Positions 47,625-60,031 of a DNA stretch of 64,000 bases are shown piece after piece. The stretch comes from Metridium senile. Lineage: Eukaryota > Cnidaria > Anthozoa > Actiniaria > Metridiidae. Both the position numbers and the translations under genes were made by a program. The notes under the pieces are model-generated. The model ran no database searches. It was not told where the DNA came from and saw only the letters and a program-made list of their open reading frames with translations. Position 1 is the stretch's first letter, and every line of letters begins with the position of its first letter. Location: NCBI GenBank assembly GCA_949775045.1, contig OX459100.1:964501-1028500 (forward strand), given 5' to 3'.

Positions 47625-47639
47625 TAGATATAAATATAT

Positions 47640-47672
<33 letters not shown>

Positions 47673-47748
47673 AATGTATGTACACAAATTTATTAGCAAA
47701 AATGTATGTACAAAAATTTATTAGCATACATACATATTCTTTGTTCAT

Positions 47749-49093
47749 TTATTTATTAGTTAAAATAAGTTCTGAGAAACAACGTGCGCATGGTTTCAAT
47801 GCACATTGCTCAACCTCTGGTATTTGTCTCCAAAATTCGAAATAATGCCAGCGTACTCTCATCATATCAGTATTAATTCGATCTATTGATCCTCCCTTTA
47901 TCATAACGAGTGGGGCATCTGCAGTCGCGAAAAAGGGTGAGTCCTTGTCGAAGAGAATGTCTTGTTGTACAAAACTTTTAGGTGCGGCTAAGTGCATAGT
48001 ATCCCCTTCAAGCATTTGAAGGAAATCAGACCATGCGATTATAGAAGGCGACCATCTAAAGTCATTGAGGATTATTACTTCTGACTCCTCTGCACCCACC
48101 CACGCAAAACCACCAGTTGCCGGGTTCACAAAGGCATGGTAAATAGCTTTCAGAGGTGAAATCATGAATGTTTTACCTGAGTTTGCCGGTCCATATATAT
48201 ATATGTTTCGATATTTTGCACGTCCATAGTGAAGTGCTGAGTAAATTGCGCTAGCATAGACATGCACATTTATTTCATTTCGGTGAAGTATCTGTAGTGC
48301 GGCCGCTAGCCATTTCTTTTCACATCCTTCTATACAGTGTTTTTCACCTTCCTCTACTAGTAGTTCTATGCGACTTTTATTCAAGCGTTCTTGTTTCTTT
48401 TCAGCATCTTGCAGTTGTGAAGATATAGATAATGCTTCATTTACTACTCTGATCCCTCTATTCGCTATAAATTGTGCAAGATCTTTTTTTCCCTTTTTCT
48501 CCTGTTTTGCTGCATAGGCCATTAGATCGAGCCGAGTCTTGATATTATTGTTTCGAATAATAGTGGTTACTTCGTAGACGCTTAGCATTCGTTTTCTTTT
48601 CTTCTTTTGCTTCTTCTTGGGGCCACTGCCTTGGCCATCAGCTCGACGAGATGTTGTAGCTGCAGAGGCTGCAGTAGTTCTCGGTTCGTCCTCTAAGCTT
48701 GGATGGTCGGGCGATAAAAACGGTGTTGTATCTTCTTTTGTGCAGTAGCGATAAGCACTATAATAGTTACTGTGATTGTTGCTGAAATTGACTTGAATTC
48801 CAAACCTTGCATCTAATGTATCACGAACTAGAAGCCATCTACTTCTTTTGTTGAGCTTTAGAGCCATATGGTAGTGATATACTTTGTCGGACAGGTCGTT
48901 GTTTGTATCGTTGTGATTATGCTCTTCTTTAGCGACTATAAACTGTACAATACGCGATGTCGTTGATGTACCCCCATGCATTACGAACAATATTTGCAAA
49001 CGATTCACGAGAATGGACTTTTTCGGGATCTGCTCGACTGTATGTAACTAAATAGACCAAACGTTGCGAACGATTCGGCATTGCCTCTGCCAT
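47749..49093 (-). pseudogene. CRESS-type Rep, unit 3, frameshifted near the N-terminus
   Basis: One extra C in a C run (about 48971-48975) shifts the frame after about 40 codons. A frame of 419 codons starting downstream keeps the HUH, Walker A and Walker B motifs but loses motif 1. This may be true decay or a homopolymer error in the assembly. Confidence 0.75.
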
Positions 49094-49682
49094 GATCACA
49101 ATGTGAACTTCAAATAGACGTTTTCTGCTCAGTTGTATAATGTTCTTTATGTATAACGCTTTGAAGTATGAGATTTATTTTACAAATGCACAACTTTTAT
49201 AATGTACCAAACCAGTGACGTGCATCTTTTGCAATATGTGACGTTTGCGCTATTACGTACAAAATGTAGCAATTTTGAGGCGCGTCAATTATAGCATATA
49301 CGTCAAAAGTAACTTCACATTCGTAGGTATTTACATAAGATGTAGTTGATAAGAAAATCATTGTTTAAAGAGAACGTGGTTATTATTGGATTAACTGTGA
49401 AGGTGATGATATCTTTTCTGATAATTACTTCATTCTATTAAGTAAGAGACCTTTTAAAATATTTTTTTGGTGTATCCCCTTGTTACGTTGGCATAATTTC
49501 GCACTTAAATATAAGGGTTGCTACGGCAAAATGACATTTCCACTAGTTTTCATGTCGTTAGGGGTCGGATATACACATATTACATATCAATCTTTTCCTT
49601 TCGAGGCATAGCTTGTAATTAGGAACGCTGCTGACCTCTTACTCGTTTATTTTTAATGAAATTCCACAATATGTCCCTCAGA

Positions 49683-49953
49683 CAATCATTGCCAAAATGT
49701 GTTGGCACGATCACATTTCGGACACTTTTTTGTGGGTCTATCATTTTTTTCATTTATGAGGATAAGTTTGTCTACCCCCCTCCCCCATACAATGTTGCTG
49801 TTTTTCATGAAAGAGTACAAGAGTTGGAAATGTTTCCCGCGATTGACAAGGTTCATATACCCCTCCAGCAACATTGACAGGGGGAGGGGGGGTATTACAG
49901 ATATAGGAACATAACAAAATCAACAATCGTGCCAACAGTTTTGTCAATGATTG
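49683..49953. mobile_element. 271-bp MITE-like end repeat, copy 4, right edge of array
   Basis: Same segment. The right edge is followed by TA and then unique sequence (gctacgaatg), with no unit body. Confidence 0.85.
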
Positions 49954-50113
49954 TAGCTACGAATGTACAGAATGCAAATTTTGTACAATTAACTAATCAA
50001 GAGTGAGACTCAGAGGCACTAATTGTTCATCCAGGCTTTGTTTAGTGTTTTCTATGAACAATACAGTAGTTTCACATAAACCGCTTCTTGAATGCTATTG
50101 TGTTTCTTATATT

Positions 50114-50271
50114 CTAATGAGGTCGTTGACAAGAAATATAACGAATTCACGTGCATACGTTGTTACAATATAAAAAACCGTCAACTTTAGAAAGAAAGAC
50201 GTTAATTGTGTTTACATTGTAACAACGTATGCACGTGCATTCGTTATATTTCTTGTCAACGACCTCATTAG
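50114..50271. mobile_element. Foldback MITE, TA-flanked
   Basis: Arms of 56 bp starting CTAATGAGGTCGTTGACAAG are inverted with one or two mismatches around a loop of about 45 bp. TA sits at both edges next to ATGAGG/CCTCAT. Confidence 0.85.
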
Positions 50272-50278
50272 CATAGAA

Positions 50279-50660
50279 TAATAATAATAATAATAATCTT
50301 TATTACTTATATAGCGCAAATATCTATATGTATATAATCAAATGCGCATTAAATAAATAAAATACATAAAAGGAACTTAAATAAATTACACAAAATGTAA
50401 AATGTAAAATTCAAAAATATATACGATATTCAATATATATTAGATGTTGGATATTAAAAAGAAGTTTACAATAAAAAGCTACTATGAAATATTAAAAGCT
50501 AATTATATACAATATTAAAAAAATGGGTTTTAAGTGATGATTTAAAATGATTAAAATTAAGTTCATTTCGTAAATAAGATGGCAGTTTATTCCAAACGGT
50601 AGGGGCCGCCAACAAACACATAAGCATACGTCAAGAAGCTGCTTATGTGAAACTACTCTA
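50279..50660 (-). pseudogene. 3' end of an L2-like LINE, minus strand
   Basis: The minus strand encodes a typical reverse transcriptase C-terminus: AAPTVWNKLPSYLRN, then FKSSLKTHFF, then a stop. A 3' UTR with GCGCTATATAAG and TAATAAAG follows, and a short (ATT)n tail at 50279-50297. Only the last roughly 45 codons are recognisable, so this is a 5'-truncated copy. Confidence 0.7.
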
Positions 50661-51434
50661 ATGCCTCAGATATCATTCTTTTCTGATAGGTCTTATAATT
50701 AGAAACAAGACTTTCTTACTCTATTGAATTATTTCGTAACACGAACTTGCATTCTGTAGTACGTTATCTGGAAAAACATATTTTTCATCTCATGTATTTT
50801 TCTTTTTTCTTTTAAATTGTTAAAAAGACACTATTAAATGTACAGTTCTCAAAGTAACAACAGCTCCTCGACATATTTTATAATTGCGTCGTCTGGTCGT
50901 AAAATAATATAGAAAATATAAATGTAAAAACCATAAACTATTTTGATGCATAGCTCTCGGCGGTGGCTCTTGCTACAATTTTGCAATATTATGATTCCGC
51001 GGTCATTGAAAACTTGTGCCTTACCCTACCCTAGAACGTACATTAACTCAGAACAAATTTTTAAATTTACCCCACCCTAGAACATTGCATGGCACATTGC
51101 CTTATATGGAAGATTGCATAGCAAAGTTCTTACAGCATAGCACGAAAGCCGAGTTAAGACTTCCTACCCAGTGTAGTTATAGCTTCGAGGGGCGAATGTA
51201 TGACGTAATAAGCTTATAGTCCGTGAGAGACTAGGCCTGTATAAAATTAAATCAGTATTGTAGCCGCCATATTTAAAATACAACTCGAAGGACTTCGAAG
51301 GAATAGAGCCGTCAAACACCCGGGGTCAAACAACAGGTAAGTAGTTCATTTATTCATACTTTTTATATGTTCTATATTAGTTTTGAAGCAAATAATGTCT
51401 TCGTTCACGAGCTTCATGTATCCTATCGCTCATG

Positions 51435-54400
51435 ATTGGAACTATAAATATCTTTTGTTAGGATCATTGAGCGCGCGGTTGGGGTTCCTGTGGTGTATTT
51501 GTTTGAATGCGCGCGGATGGGATTCCTGTGGCTTTTTGCAAGCAATTTTTCGTCAAAGTTGCGCGGTGTTGAAGAGGGAGGTATTTTGACAAGGTATGAA
51601 ACTCGGTCACGTGACAAATTTAGTTTCGCGCGTAGTAAATCAGCCATGGGAGAAAATTTTTATTTTTCTTCGAATATATAAACTTTACTTTGCTGTTCAA
51701 CTACAGTAAAAAGTATGATCATCTCCGACCTCAGCAAAGGGGTTAAAATTAATTTATAAAAAGGGCAACATGGAACCGAGGTGCGCCGCAGGTTGCTAGG
51801 GCAGGGACTTCCGGTTTCAGTCGGATTTTTACAATCGTGGAGCAATCGTGAAAATATCGCTCGAGCGGCGGTGTTGTGAAATAGATACCACATTCACAGA
51901 AAAAGTTGGCGATTACTTTCTTGCATTTAACTTATGGATTGTTAAAATGACTTTAAAATGAAAATTACAATACAGGAGAATGTATTTTATTTCGGAAATC
52001 ATGGGCTGGCGAAGGGAGAGTCGAAAAGATCGTGATTTGCACTGCATTTGCTGCTAGCTAGCAAAAAATGAGTTTAGCCACTCAAAACAGCTGATTCAAG
52101 CACAGGCAGCCCAACTACTCCTTTCGAGGATTTTTTATTTTTCAATAAAGATTCAATGGAAAAAAATGCGCGCGACTATTTTGGTTTCTTCGTTTGGCGC
52201 GCGTTTGTAGTCTTTGGGTTTCCTGTGGCGCGCTTGTAGATTATGGGGTTCCTGTGTTCAATCCCGCGGGAGACAAGTATATATTGTGACAATATACAAG
52301 GTACCTGAAGCATGTAGAGATTTTGTCTGCGCATGCGTTTGTTTTAATGCTAAATTCCTTTTCACGTCGAATGAAAGAATTTTATGCTGACATGGAACAT
52401 TTGGTTTGCAATCTCTTCTTGCACAATTATGTTCATGAACCGAATTACTGAGACATAAAATGTTGACTGTCTACTAGTGCGCTGTAGTTAATTATTTCAA
52501 TCGAACAAACTCCGGATTGCAAAATATCACACGTCAAAGTCCGACCAAAGTGAAAAGAAAGACCAGAACTGCGTACTTTCAAGTAGCATGTTGGACGATA
52601 AACCAATGTGCAGGTCAAAACTTTTAGTAGAAGTTATAACCAACACGCTACTTTGTGCATTGCATTATATTAGGAGATATTAGACGCCTTAGATCGTCAA
52701 GTAAACCGGCGTGTTGATGTCAATATCAGCAATATTGAGTGCGAACTTCTCGCAATTCATCATAGAATTTTTATATCTTAAACATCGTGCCCCAAAAAAA
52801 CGTTTAAAGAAATTGACACTTCCATGTTTACTTTTCGCAAAACTGAGCTATTTTGGTAGAAACTCGTTGTCCCTGGATATGATTTCAAGCAATGTTTACA
52901 ACATGGTTTAGGCCTTGTTTCACTGTGATAAATTTGACGAACTTCAACAACCTGTATTTTATAATCTAAAAGATTTATCCAGAATGTAATTATATATTTC
53001 GATTTTATGGGAGCCATTAAGGTTTTTGCCTATAAAGCCAACTTTAATTCTTAATTCAAGAATAAAAAAATAGTTCGCTAAAATTTGCATGTTGTTTTGA
53101 GCGAAAATATGCATAAAACCACGTACACAAAATCGCTTTGGATCACATTGCGGGACCAAAAGTTACTACCTAAAAAGCTTAGTTTTGCAAAATATAAACA
53201 TGTAAAAAGCTATTTCTGAAGTAAATTCGCTGGGGCACGATGTTTAAGATATAAAAATTCTAAGATGAATTCTAAGGATTTCGCACGCACTCGAGGTAAC
53301 CAAGGCAGTTTTATTGACGATCGAGGGCGTCTAATATCTCCCAATATGATTAAATACAAACAGTATCGTGTTGGTAATGACTTATACTGTTATGTTTACC
53401 TAATAGATTAAATTAGCGCCTAAACTTGTATTCGAAAGTTCGAAGTTCTGGTCCTTTTATCCACTTTTGTCAGACTTTGACGTGTGATATTTTTCCATCC
53501 GGAGTTTGTTCGATTGAAATAATTAACTACAGCGCACTAGTAGACGGTCAACATTTGATATCTCAGTAATTCGGTTCTTGAACATAGTTGTGCAAGATGA
53601 GATTGCAAACTAAATGTTCCATGTCAGCATAAAATTCTTTCATTCGACGTGAAAAGGAATTTTAAAACAAACGCATGCGCAGACAAAATCTCTACATGCT
53701 GGTACCTGACCCTGCAGACCATCCATCCCGCGGGATTGACCACAGGAACCCCACAATCTACAAGCGCGCCACAGGAAACCCAAAGACTACAACCGCGCGC
53801 CAAACGAAGAAACCAAAATAGTCGCGCGCATTTTTTTCCATTGAATCTTTATTGAAAAATAAAAAATCCTCGAAAGGAGTAGTTGGGCTGCCTATGATTC
53901 AAGTGAGCACTTGTACATGCTTTTGAAGTCACAGATGCTCTTCGCTATTACGAAAACCTGGAGAAAGTTTTTCTAGTAGTTCTGGTATGTGCAGGTAATG
54001 ATTGGAGTTGAAGTTTTTATGTCAAAACGACTATTGTCTTGTACAAACGGCAACTTACAGCCGCTTTGCGAAGTTTTCCACGCTTAAAAAAAGCTCAACT
54101 TTATTTGTGAACACTTTAATACTTAGTTATAGCGGTTCCAACACTAAGAATAGATATGTTTTGAATGTGTGAAGCGTTTACAATTGTATTTTATAAGCTA
54201 TATTGCCGAAAAACGTTAGCTAAAACACAACATTTACGGATTCTATAAATACACTTTGAATGAAAATCTCTTCACATTGTCAAATAAACTAAAGTTATAT
54301 TTCAAATAAACATGGAAATAAATTTCACATACTGATCTGTTTGTTCTTGTTGGTTTTAAAAGTGTACTCAGTGTAAATCCCTATGAGAAAAACAACATTT

Positions 54401-54734
54401 TTTGTTTTGAAAGAAAAGTTTTAACAACATTTTTTTTTTCGGCGAGTCAGTCGATTGCTTCACGGCGAACTTTCGGCGCGCGTCGTTGAATTTCCGTGAG
54501 ATTTCCGTGCCCTAGCAATCTGCGGCGCACATCTATCCATCCACGCCATCGAGTTTCAGACCTTGTATCAAGATACTACTTTCTCCGATATTTTTGTCGT
54601 ACGTGCGATTCCGCGCGACCAAAAAATTGCTTGCAAAAAGACACAGGAATCCCATCCGCGCGCATTCAAACAAATACACCACAGGAACCCCAACCGCGCG
54701 CTCAATGATCCTAACAAAAGATATTTATTCCAAT
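51435..54734. mobile_element. 3.3-kb palindromic (foldback) element inside the right arm
   Basis: The outer ends ATTGGAACTATAAATATC and (minus strand) ATTGGAATAAATATC both run into TTTTGTTAGGATCATTGAGC. Further matching inverted blocks: 51470-51560 with 54600-54700, 51765-51815 with 54490-54545, 52100-52800 with 53235-53885. The centre is near 53.0 kb. The opposite arm of the giant repeat shows the uninterrupted site at about 34878 (CATATTGGAACATGAG). No ORF with a recognisable domain. Words 'ccacaggaacccca' next to GCGCGC recur several times. Confidence 0.75.
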
Positions 54735-55072
54735 ATGGCGCTCGGCGCGCGGTTAAAAATAACTTTATTGTCATTCCAAAAAAATCCTCAGATAGAATAG
54801 TTGGGCTGCCTGTGGTCAAACGAGAAAAAACTTGCGCGGACTTGCGATCAAATTTGAGCAGGTTCAAATAGCGCGCAAGTCGTCGCAAGGAGCCGCAAGT
54901 CCTCGCAAGTTGGCGATCAAACGAGCCACAAGTCAAAACTTGCGGCAACTTGCGGCAACTTGCGTTCTCGTTTGATCGGGTCTTTAGGGTAAGCTTCAAT
55001 CTAGTTATAATTTACTCGTGAGTCAAGTCGACTCGCAAAGTCGTGTTTATAGATGCAAATGCTATTAAACTA

Positions 55073-55358
55073 GAGTGCAAAGAATATAACCGTGAAACAC
55101 AAAAACTAATTAGTCGAAAATTAGTAGAAATTAGTGAAAAATAGTCGAAGCGTGAATAGACTAAATTTAGTGTGCACGTGCAATCAGCCAAGTGTCATAG
55201 CTAGCGCGTGCACAATACGCTTTTGCGGTTCAGCATGGATAACAAAAACACTATTATCCATGGGTTCAGTGATCACACTAAATTAACAATAGAGTAATTT
55301 AGTGAAATTTAGCAAAATTAGTTTTTGTTAATGTTTCACGGTTATATTGTTTGCACTC
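55073..55358. mobile_element. TA-flanked foldback MITE
   Basis: TA-GAGTGCAAAGAATATAACC at the left and GGTTATATTGTTTGCACTC-TA at the right are inverted, with partly matching interior (ctaattagt / actaaatt words). Confidence 0.75.
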
Positions 55359-55589
55359 TACTACTTGTAGAGCTTGTTGTAGAAATAGACTTTGTTGTGG
55401 ATAATTAGCTGAATTGATTTCTTTACTAAATGTATACTTCTCTTATAGAGTGCAAACAATATAACCGTGAAACACAAAAACTAATTAGTAGAAATTTAGT
55501 AGAAATTAGTGAAAAAATAGTCGAAGCGTGAATAGACTAAATTTAGTGTGCACGTGCAATCAGCCAAGTGTCCCTAAGCACACAATATG

Positions 55590-56195
55590 CAAGTAAAATC
55601 ATTTTTAAGTCTATTCGTTTGCGATGCAGCAAAATCAAGACACATCTAGAGCTAAAATAACCACAATACACAAGTGAAATTGTTTTCGAGTCTCTATTCC
55701 TTCGCCGGCGCTACTGCAAAATCAAGACACATGACACATCTAGAGCTAAATAACCACAATACACAAGTAAAATTGTTTTCGAGTCTCTATTCCTTCGCCG
55801 GCGCTGCTGCAAAATCAAGACACATGACACATCTAGAGCTAAAATAACCACAATACACAAGTGAAATTGTTTTCGAGTCTCTATTCCTTCGCCGGCGCTA
55901 CTGCAAAATCAAGACACATGACACATCTAGAGCTAAATAACCACAATACACAAGTAAAATTGTTTTCGAGTCTCTATTCCTTCGCCGGCGCTGCTGCAAA
56001 ATCAAGACACATGACACATCTAGAGCTAAAATAACCACAATACACAAGTGAAATTGTTTTCGAGTCTCTATTCCTTCGCGCTGCTGCAAAATCAAAACAC
56101 AAGGCACATCTTAAGCTAAACTAATCACAATACACAAAGTAAAATCGTTTTCGAGTCTTCATTTCTTTGCGCTATTGCAAAATCAAGGCACACTA
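55590..56195. repeat. 93-bp tandem repeat, about 6.5 copies
   Basis: The unit contains 'acatctagagctaaa', 'accacaatacacaagt', 'gttttcgagtctctattcct' and 'gctgcaaaatcaagacacat'. The inner copies are almost identical. Outer copies at both ends are diverged, as expected from unequal exchange. Confidence 0.9.
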
Positions 56196-56339
56196 AAGAA
56201 TAAGTGTTACTCACTTTATTGCATGTAGTTCACATTATAAATACGTACTCTGGCTGGCTTTAAAGGTCAATAAACGTAACAATGACCTTCATTCGCTTCT
56301 GTAATGGATCTTGAAACTATTTCCACGATATTTAGACTA

Positions 56340-56522
56340 CAATCCTATGCAAAATAAACTGTGCCATGGTGATTATTAAACTCTCATCCCCCTTCCCCTA
56401 TTCAATGTTGATGTTTGAGTCTTTGAATTTGCATAAAAAAGCTCAGATGGTCGAACACACCTCTGATCAACATTGTTATGGGGGATAGGGGGGAAGTGTC
56501 TCATTTATTTTGCAAAAGATTG
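56340..56522. mobile_element. Solitary relative of the 271-bp array end repeat
   Basis: TA-CAATCCTATGCAAAATAAA at the left and TTTTGCAAAAGATTG-TA at the right. It has an inner pair of arms CCCCCTTCCCC + CAATGTTGATG and its inverse. The layout and ends are those of the segment that bounds the Rep units, but at 183 bp and without a Rep body. Confidence 0.7.
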
Positions 56523-57067
56523 TAGGTCAAACTGCTGCATTGTAAATATTCATGCTTTAATTAGCTCCAAACAAAATCCCATGCTCGTGTACTCGCGTTA
56601 TGCATGGACGTGCGCAATTTGGCGCTAACTTGAATTGCGGTTTAGTGATTGCACGTGCACACTATATTTACTAATTACTAATTTGTACAAAATAGAGTAC
56701 AAACATTAAAAGTGTGCAACATAAATACCACAGTTCATTAGTATTGTAGTGTACAACAAAACTAAAAGCCCATTGTTTGGATTGTATTCTCATGGGAAAC
56801 CAAAAAAATAATCAGCTTGATGATGCCCTTTGGGACATGAAGTTGTGTGAAAACCTATTCAATCATGTAATAAGTCATGCACTAAAAATAAAAACAAACA
56901 ATTCAAGAATCTTCTGAAGAATATATTTGTCGTCTTGAAAACGACTTGCATCGATAAAAGTATATGGCGTAAAAACCCAAATGTTGCATACAAAATTTAA
57001 AAATACAAGGCCTTTTTGGAAAACCTCTGTAAATCATGTAATAAGTCAGATAAATACCTCGAACGTC

Positions 57068-57129
57068 GGCAATAAGCCTATAAAGCCCTCGGGGCCTACG
57101 GCCCCTCGGGCTTTATACGGCTTATTGCC
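57068..57129. other. 62-bp GC-rich hairpin
   Basis: GGCAATAAGCC-TATAAAGCCC-CGGGGCC pairs with GGCCCC-GGGCTTTATA-GGCTTATTGCC around a short TACG loop, with one unpaired base. It is directly before a long foldback. Confidence 0.75.
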
Positions 57130-57153
57130 TCCGTTCTCGGTATTTATCTCTTA

Positions 57154-57490
57154 CTTATATGGGAGAATATACGGCGATTTTTAAAATATACAAAATTTGT
57201 ATAAATAATAAAAATAAACGTTCTTACTTGTTTCTTGTGTTTTACTTTGACTACCTGTTAAGTTTCAGGCCATTTGGGGCAGTTTTGAGCGGGTAGGAGA
57301 AAATTTTCTCCTCCTTGACAAGAAATAACAGGGGAGGAAATGTTCTCCTACTCGCTCAAAACTGCCTCAAATGGCCTGAAACTTAACAGGGAGTCAAAGT
57401 AAAACACAAGAAACAAGTAAGAGCGTTTATTTTTATTATTTATACAAATTTTGTATATTTTAAAAATCGCCGTATATTCTCCCATATAAG
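57154..57490. mobile_element. Near-perfect foldback, arms about 145 bp
   Basis: CTTATATGGGAGAATATACG at the left and its exact inverse at the right; the arms differ at only a few bases over about 145 bp. The centre is near 57322 (ttttctcctccttgacaag). Confidence 0.85.
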
Positions 57491-57540
57491 CCTTATAAGA
57501 CCACAGATAGTGAGCTTGGGCTACCTGTGGCGCCATTATT

Positions 57541-58200
57541 TAATGTACGTGACCTACCTCAACGTCTGTACCATTAAATATTGAACCATAAAGACTCATC
57601 TGTACACCAAATCAAAGACTCATGTAATTGGGCAAACAAATATGCGATGTAAAGCGTGCCATTGAGAACGATCGACGACTACAATCTCCACGCTGTTGTT
57701 GACAACGAGGGCCTCAGCGTCGACTCAGCAGTGTCATCTCGGCGACATAATCATATCAAATCAAGTGAGAGATTGACCAAAGCAATAGTCACAGGCTACC
57801 TAGAAGTGTTTTACATCTTTTGCCTTTCAAATACAAACGAGCTCCACAAAGAAAAACTATAATCAACGAAACGGTAAGCGCCATTTGTATTCCCAACCCC
57901 CTCCTCCCAGAGTTGTTCGTCTTATTAAAGCTTGCGTTACGCGAAGAAAAGTCACTACAATCAATGGCCTTTGTGTTTTGTTACGATATTCTTTATTATC
58001 AATATTTCTTTAATTGATCATCAGCAAAAAAAAAATCATAAATTGATATAGGAATATTCAATTTTTATTACCCAAGATATCCCTTCCCTACCCCCAAGAG
58101 GTAGGTCAAATAATGGCGCCAACGTCTTTGTCGTCATTTTCAATGGGTATTTCACATACTTTAAACGACTATTAGTTATAAATATCTATAAGTCTAACAA
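57541..58200. other. Spacer, no gene seen
   Basis: Open frames of 65-68 codons (57656-58017) have no recognisable domain. No clear repeat was recognised until the right arm resumes at 58200. Confidence 0.5.
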
Positions 58201-58477
58201 GAGACAGACGAGTTTTATTCGTGGATTAAACCTTCGAGATACGACCGGTAAATTACTGTTGTATATTTGTCTAATTTATCGTATATCATGTCATTTGCGT
58301 TTACAAAGCTTTTATTCCTTATTTATTCTTTATTCTTTAATTATGATCTCGTTTCGTTTCGTTGAATATAGGTTAACAAAACGAAACAGTTTCGTTTCGT
58401 TTCGTTGATTATAGTAAACCAATAAACATCTGAATAAAACTAAACAATAAGAATGGAATAGCCTGCATAGCTGGCCC

Positions 58478-58550
58478 TGGGGGATTGGGGAGAGAGGCGG
58501 GGGGATTGGGGAGAGGAGGGGAGGGGAGGGGAAGAGAAGGAAAGGAGGGC
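58478..58550. other. Purine tract with many G runs, potential G-quadruplex
   Basis: The + strand has more than eight GGG or GGGG runs in about 70 bases (ggggattggggagag, then gaggggaggggagggg). Confidence 0.6.
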
Positions 58551-58569
58551 CTGCCCGCAAGGCCATGTA

Positions 58570-58740
58570 TTTTACATGCTTACGTATGGGGTAAAATACA
58601 AGTCAAAATAACATGTGTTATACATGTATTATACAAGTACTATACGTTTAGATCGAACATGTATTTTATACATGTATTTGTAAGAAATACATGTATCTGA
58701 TACATGTATCACGTATTTGATACAGGATTAAAAACAGTAA
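58570..58740. repeat. Cluster of ACATGTAT palindromic words
   Basis: About ten copies of ACATGTA/TACATGT or near variants at irregular spacing, directly before the 78-bp array. A smaller cluster recurs at 60970-61000, on the other side of the array and the broken integrase gene. Confidence 0.7.
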
Positions 58741-58792
58741 TACATTACGTGATTGGTTTAAGTTTGTATTGCAACATCCAGAATACAGAGCG

Positions 58793-59975
58793 TGATTGGT
58801 TGATTAGTTTCTTGATACATAACGCCATTGGTCAATAGGTGACGCTAATCCCTTTTAGAAATACAAGCAGGGATTGGTTGATTAGTTTCTTGATACATAA
58901 CGCCATTGGTCAATAGGTTACGTTAATCCCTTTTAGAAATACAAGCAGGGATTGGTTGATTAGTTTCTTGATACATAACGCCATTGGTCAATAGGTGACG
59001 CTAATCCCTTTTAGAAATACAAGCGGGGATTGGTTGATTAGTTTCTTGATACATAACGCCATTGGTCAATAGGTGACGCTAATCCCTTTTAGAAATACAA
59101 GCGGGGATTGGTTGATTAGTTTCTTGATACATAACGCCATTGGTCAATAGGTGACGTTAATCCCTTTTAGTAATACAAGCAGGGATTGGTTGATTAGTTT
59201 CTTGATACATAACGCCATTGGTCAATAGGTTACGTTAATCCCTTTTAGAAATACAAGCGGGGATTGGTTGATTAGTTTCTTGATACATAACGCCATTGGT
59301 CAATAGGTGACGTTAATCCCTTTTAGAAATACAAGCAGGGATTGGTTGATTAGTTTCTTGATACATAACGCCATTGGTCAATAGGTGACGTTAATCCCTT
59401 TTAGAAATACAAGCGGGGATTGGTTGATTAGTTTCTTGATACATAACGCCATTGGTCAATAGGTTACGTTAATCCCTTTTAGAAATACAAGCGGGGATTG
59501 GTTGATTAGTTTCTTGATACATAACGCCATTGGTCAATAGGTTACGTTAATCCCTTTTAGTAATACAAGCAGGGATTGGTTGATTAGTTTCTTGATACAT
59601 AACGCCATTGGTCAATAGGTTACGTTAATCCCTTTTAGAAATACAAGCGGGGATTGGTTGATTAGTTTCTTGATACATAACGCCATTGGTCAATAGGTGA
59701 CGCTAATCCCTTTTAGAAATACAAGCAGGGATTGGTTGATTAGTTTCTTGATACATAACGCCATTGGTCAATAGGTTACGTTAATCCCTTTTAGAAATAC
59801 AAGCGGGGATTGGTTGATTAGTTTCTTGATACATAACGCCATTGGTCAATAGGTGACGCTAATCCCTTTTAGAAATACAAGCAGGGATTGGTTGATTAGT
59901 TTCTTGATACATAACGCCATTGGTCAATTTGTGACGTTAATCCCTTTTAGAAATACAAGCGGGGATTGGTTAAAA
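58793..59975. repeat. 78-bp tandem array with two CCAAT boxes per unit, about 15 copies
   Basis: The unit GATTGGTTGATTAGTTTCTT then GATACATAACGCCATTGGTC then AATAGGTGACGCTAATCCC plus TTTTAGAAATACAAGC repeats exactly every 78 bp from about 58793, with only scattered substitutions (GACG/TACG, C/T, A/G). Each unit has two ATTGG words (inverted CCAAT, the NF-Y core). The array ends about 57 bp before the ATG of the ORF at 60032. Confidence 0.95.
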
Positions 59976-60031
59976 CTGATAACTAAGATGTGTCACGCAC
60001 GTGTACCGCACGTCTATTAAACTAACTATCA

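Larger units (their letters stand above)
55448..56710. mobile_element. Second member of the GAGTGCAAA element family, diverged right end
   Basis: It starts TA-GAGTGCAAACAATATAACC and repeats the left half of 55073-55358 to 'gtgcacgtgcaatcagccaa'. A diverged inverse of that half appears at 56645-56700. Between them lie the 93-bp array and a separate MITE. Confidence 0.5.
51155..58420. repeat. Right arm of the giant inverted repeat
   Basis: Blocks matching the left arm inverted: 51150-51434, 54735-54830, 54825-54985 and 58200-58420. Between them sit a 3.3-kb palindromic element (51435-54734) and about 3.2 kb of other repeats (54990-58200). The arm ends GTTTCGTTGATTATAGTAA, the inverse of the left arm's start. 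Confidence 0.75.

Noticed and set aside
58793..59975. CRISPR-like regular array
   Set aside because: The whole 78-bp unit repeats; there are no unique spacers, and the genome is animal.
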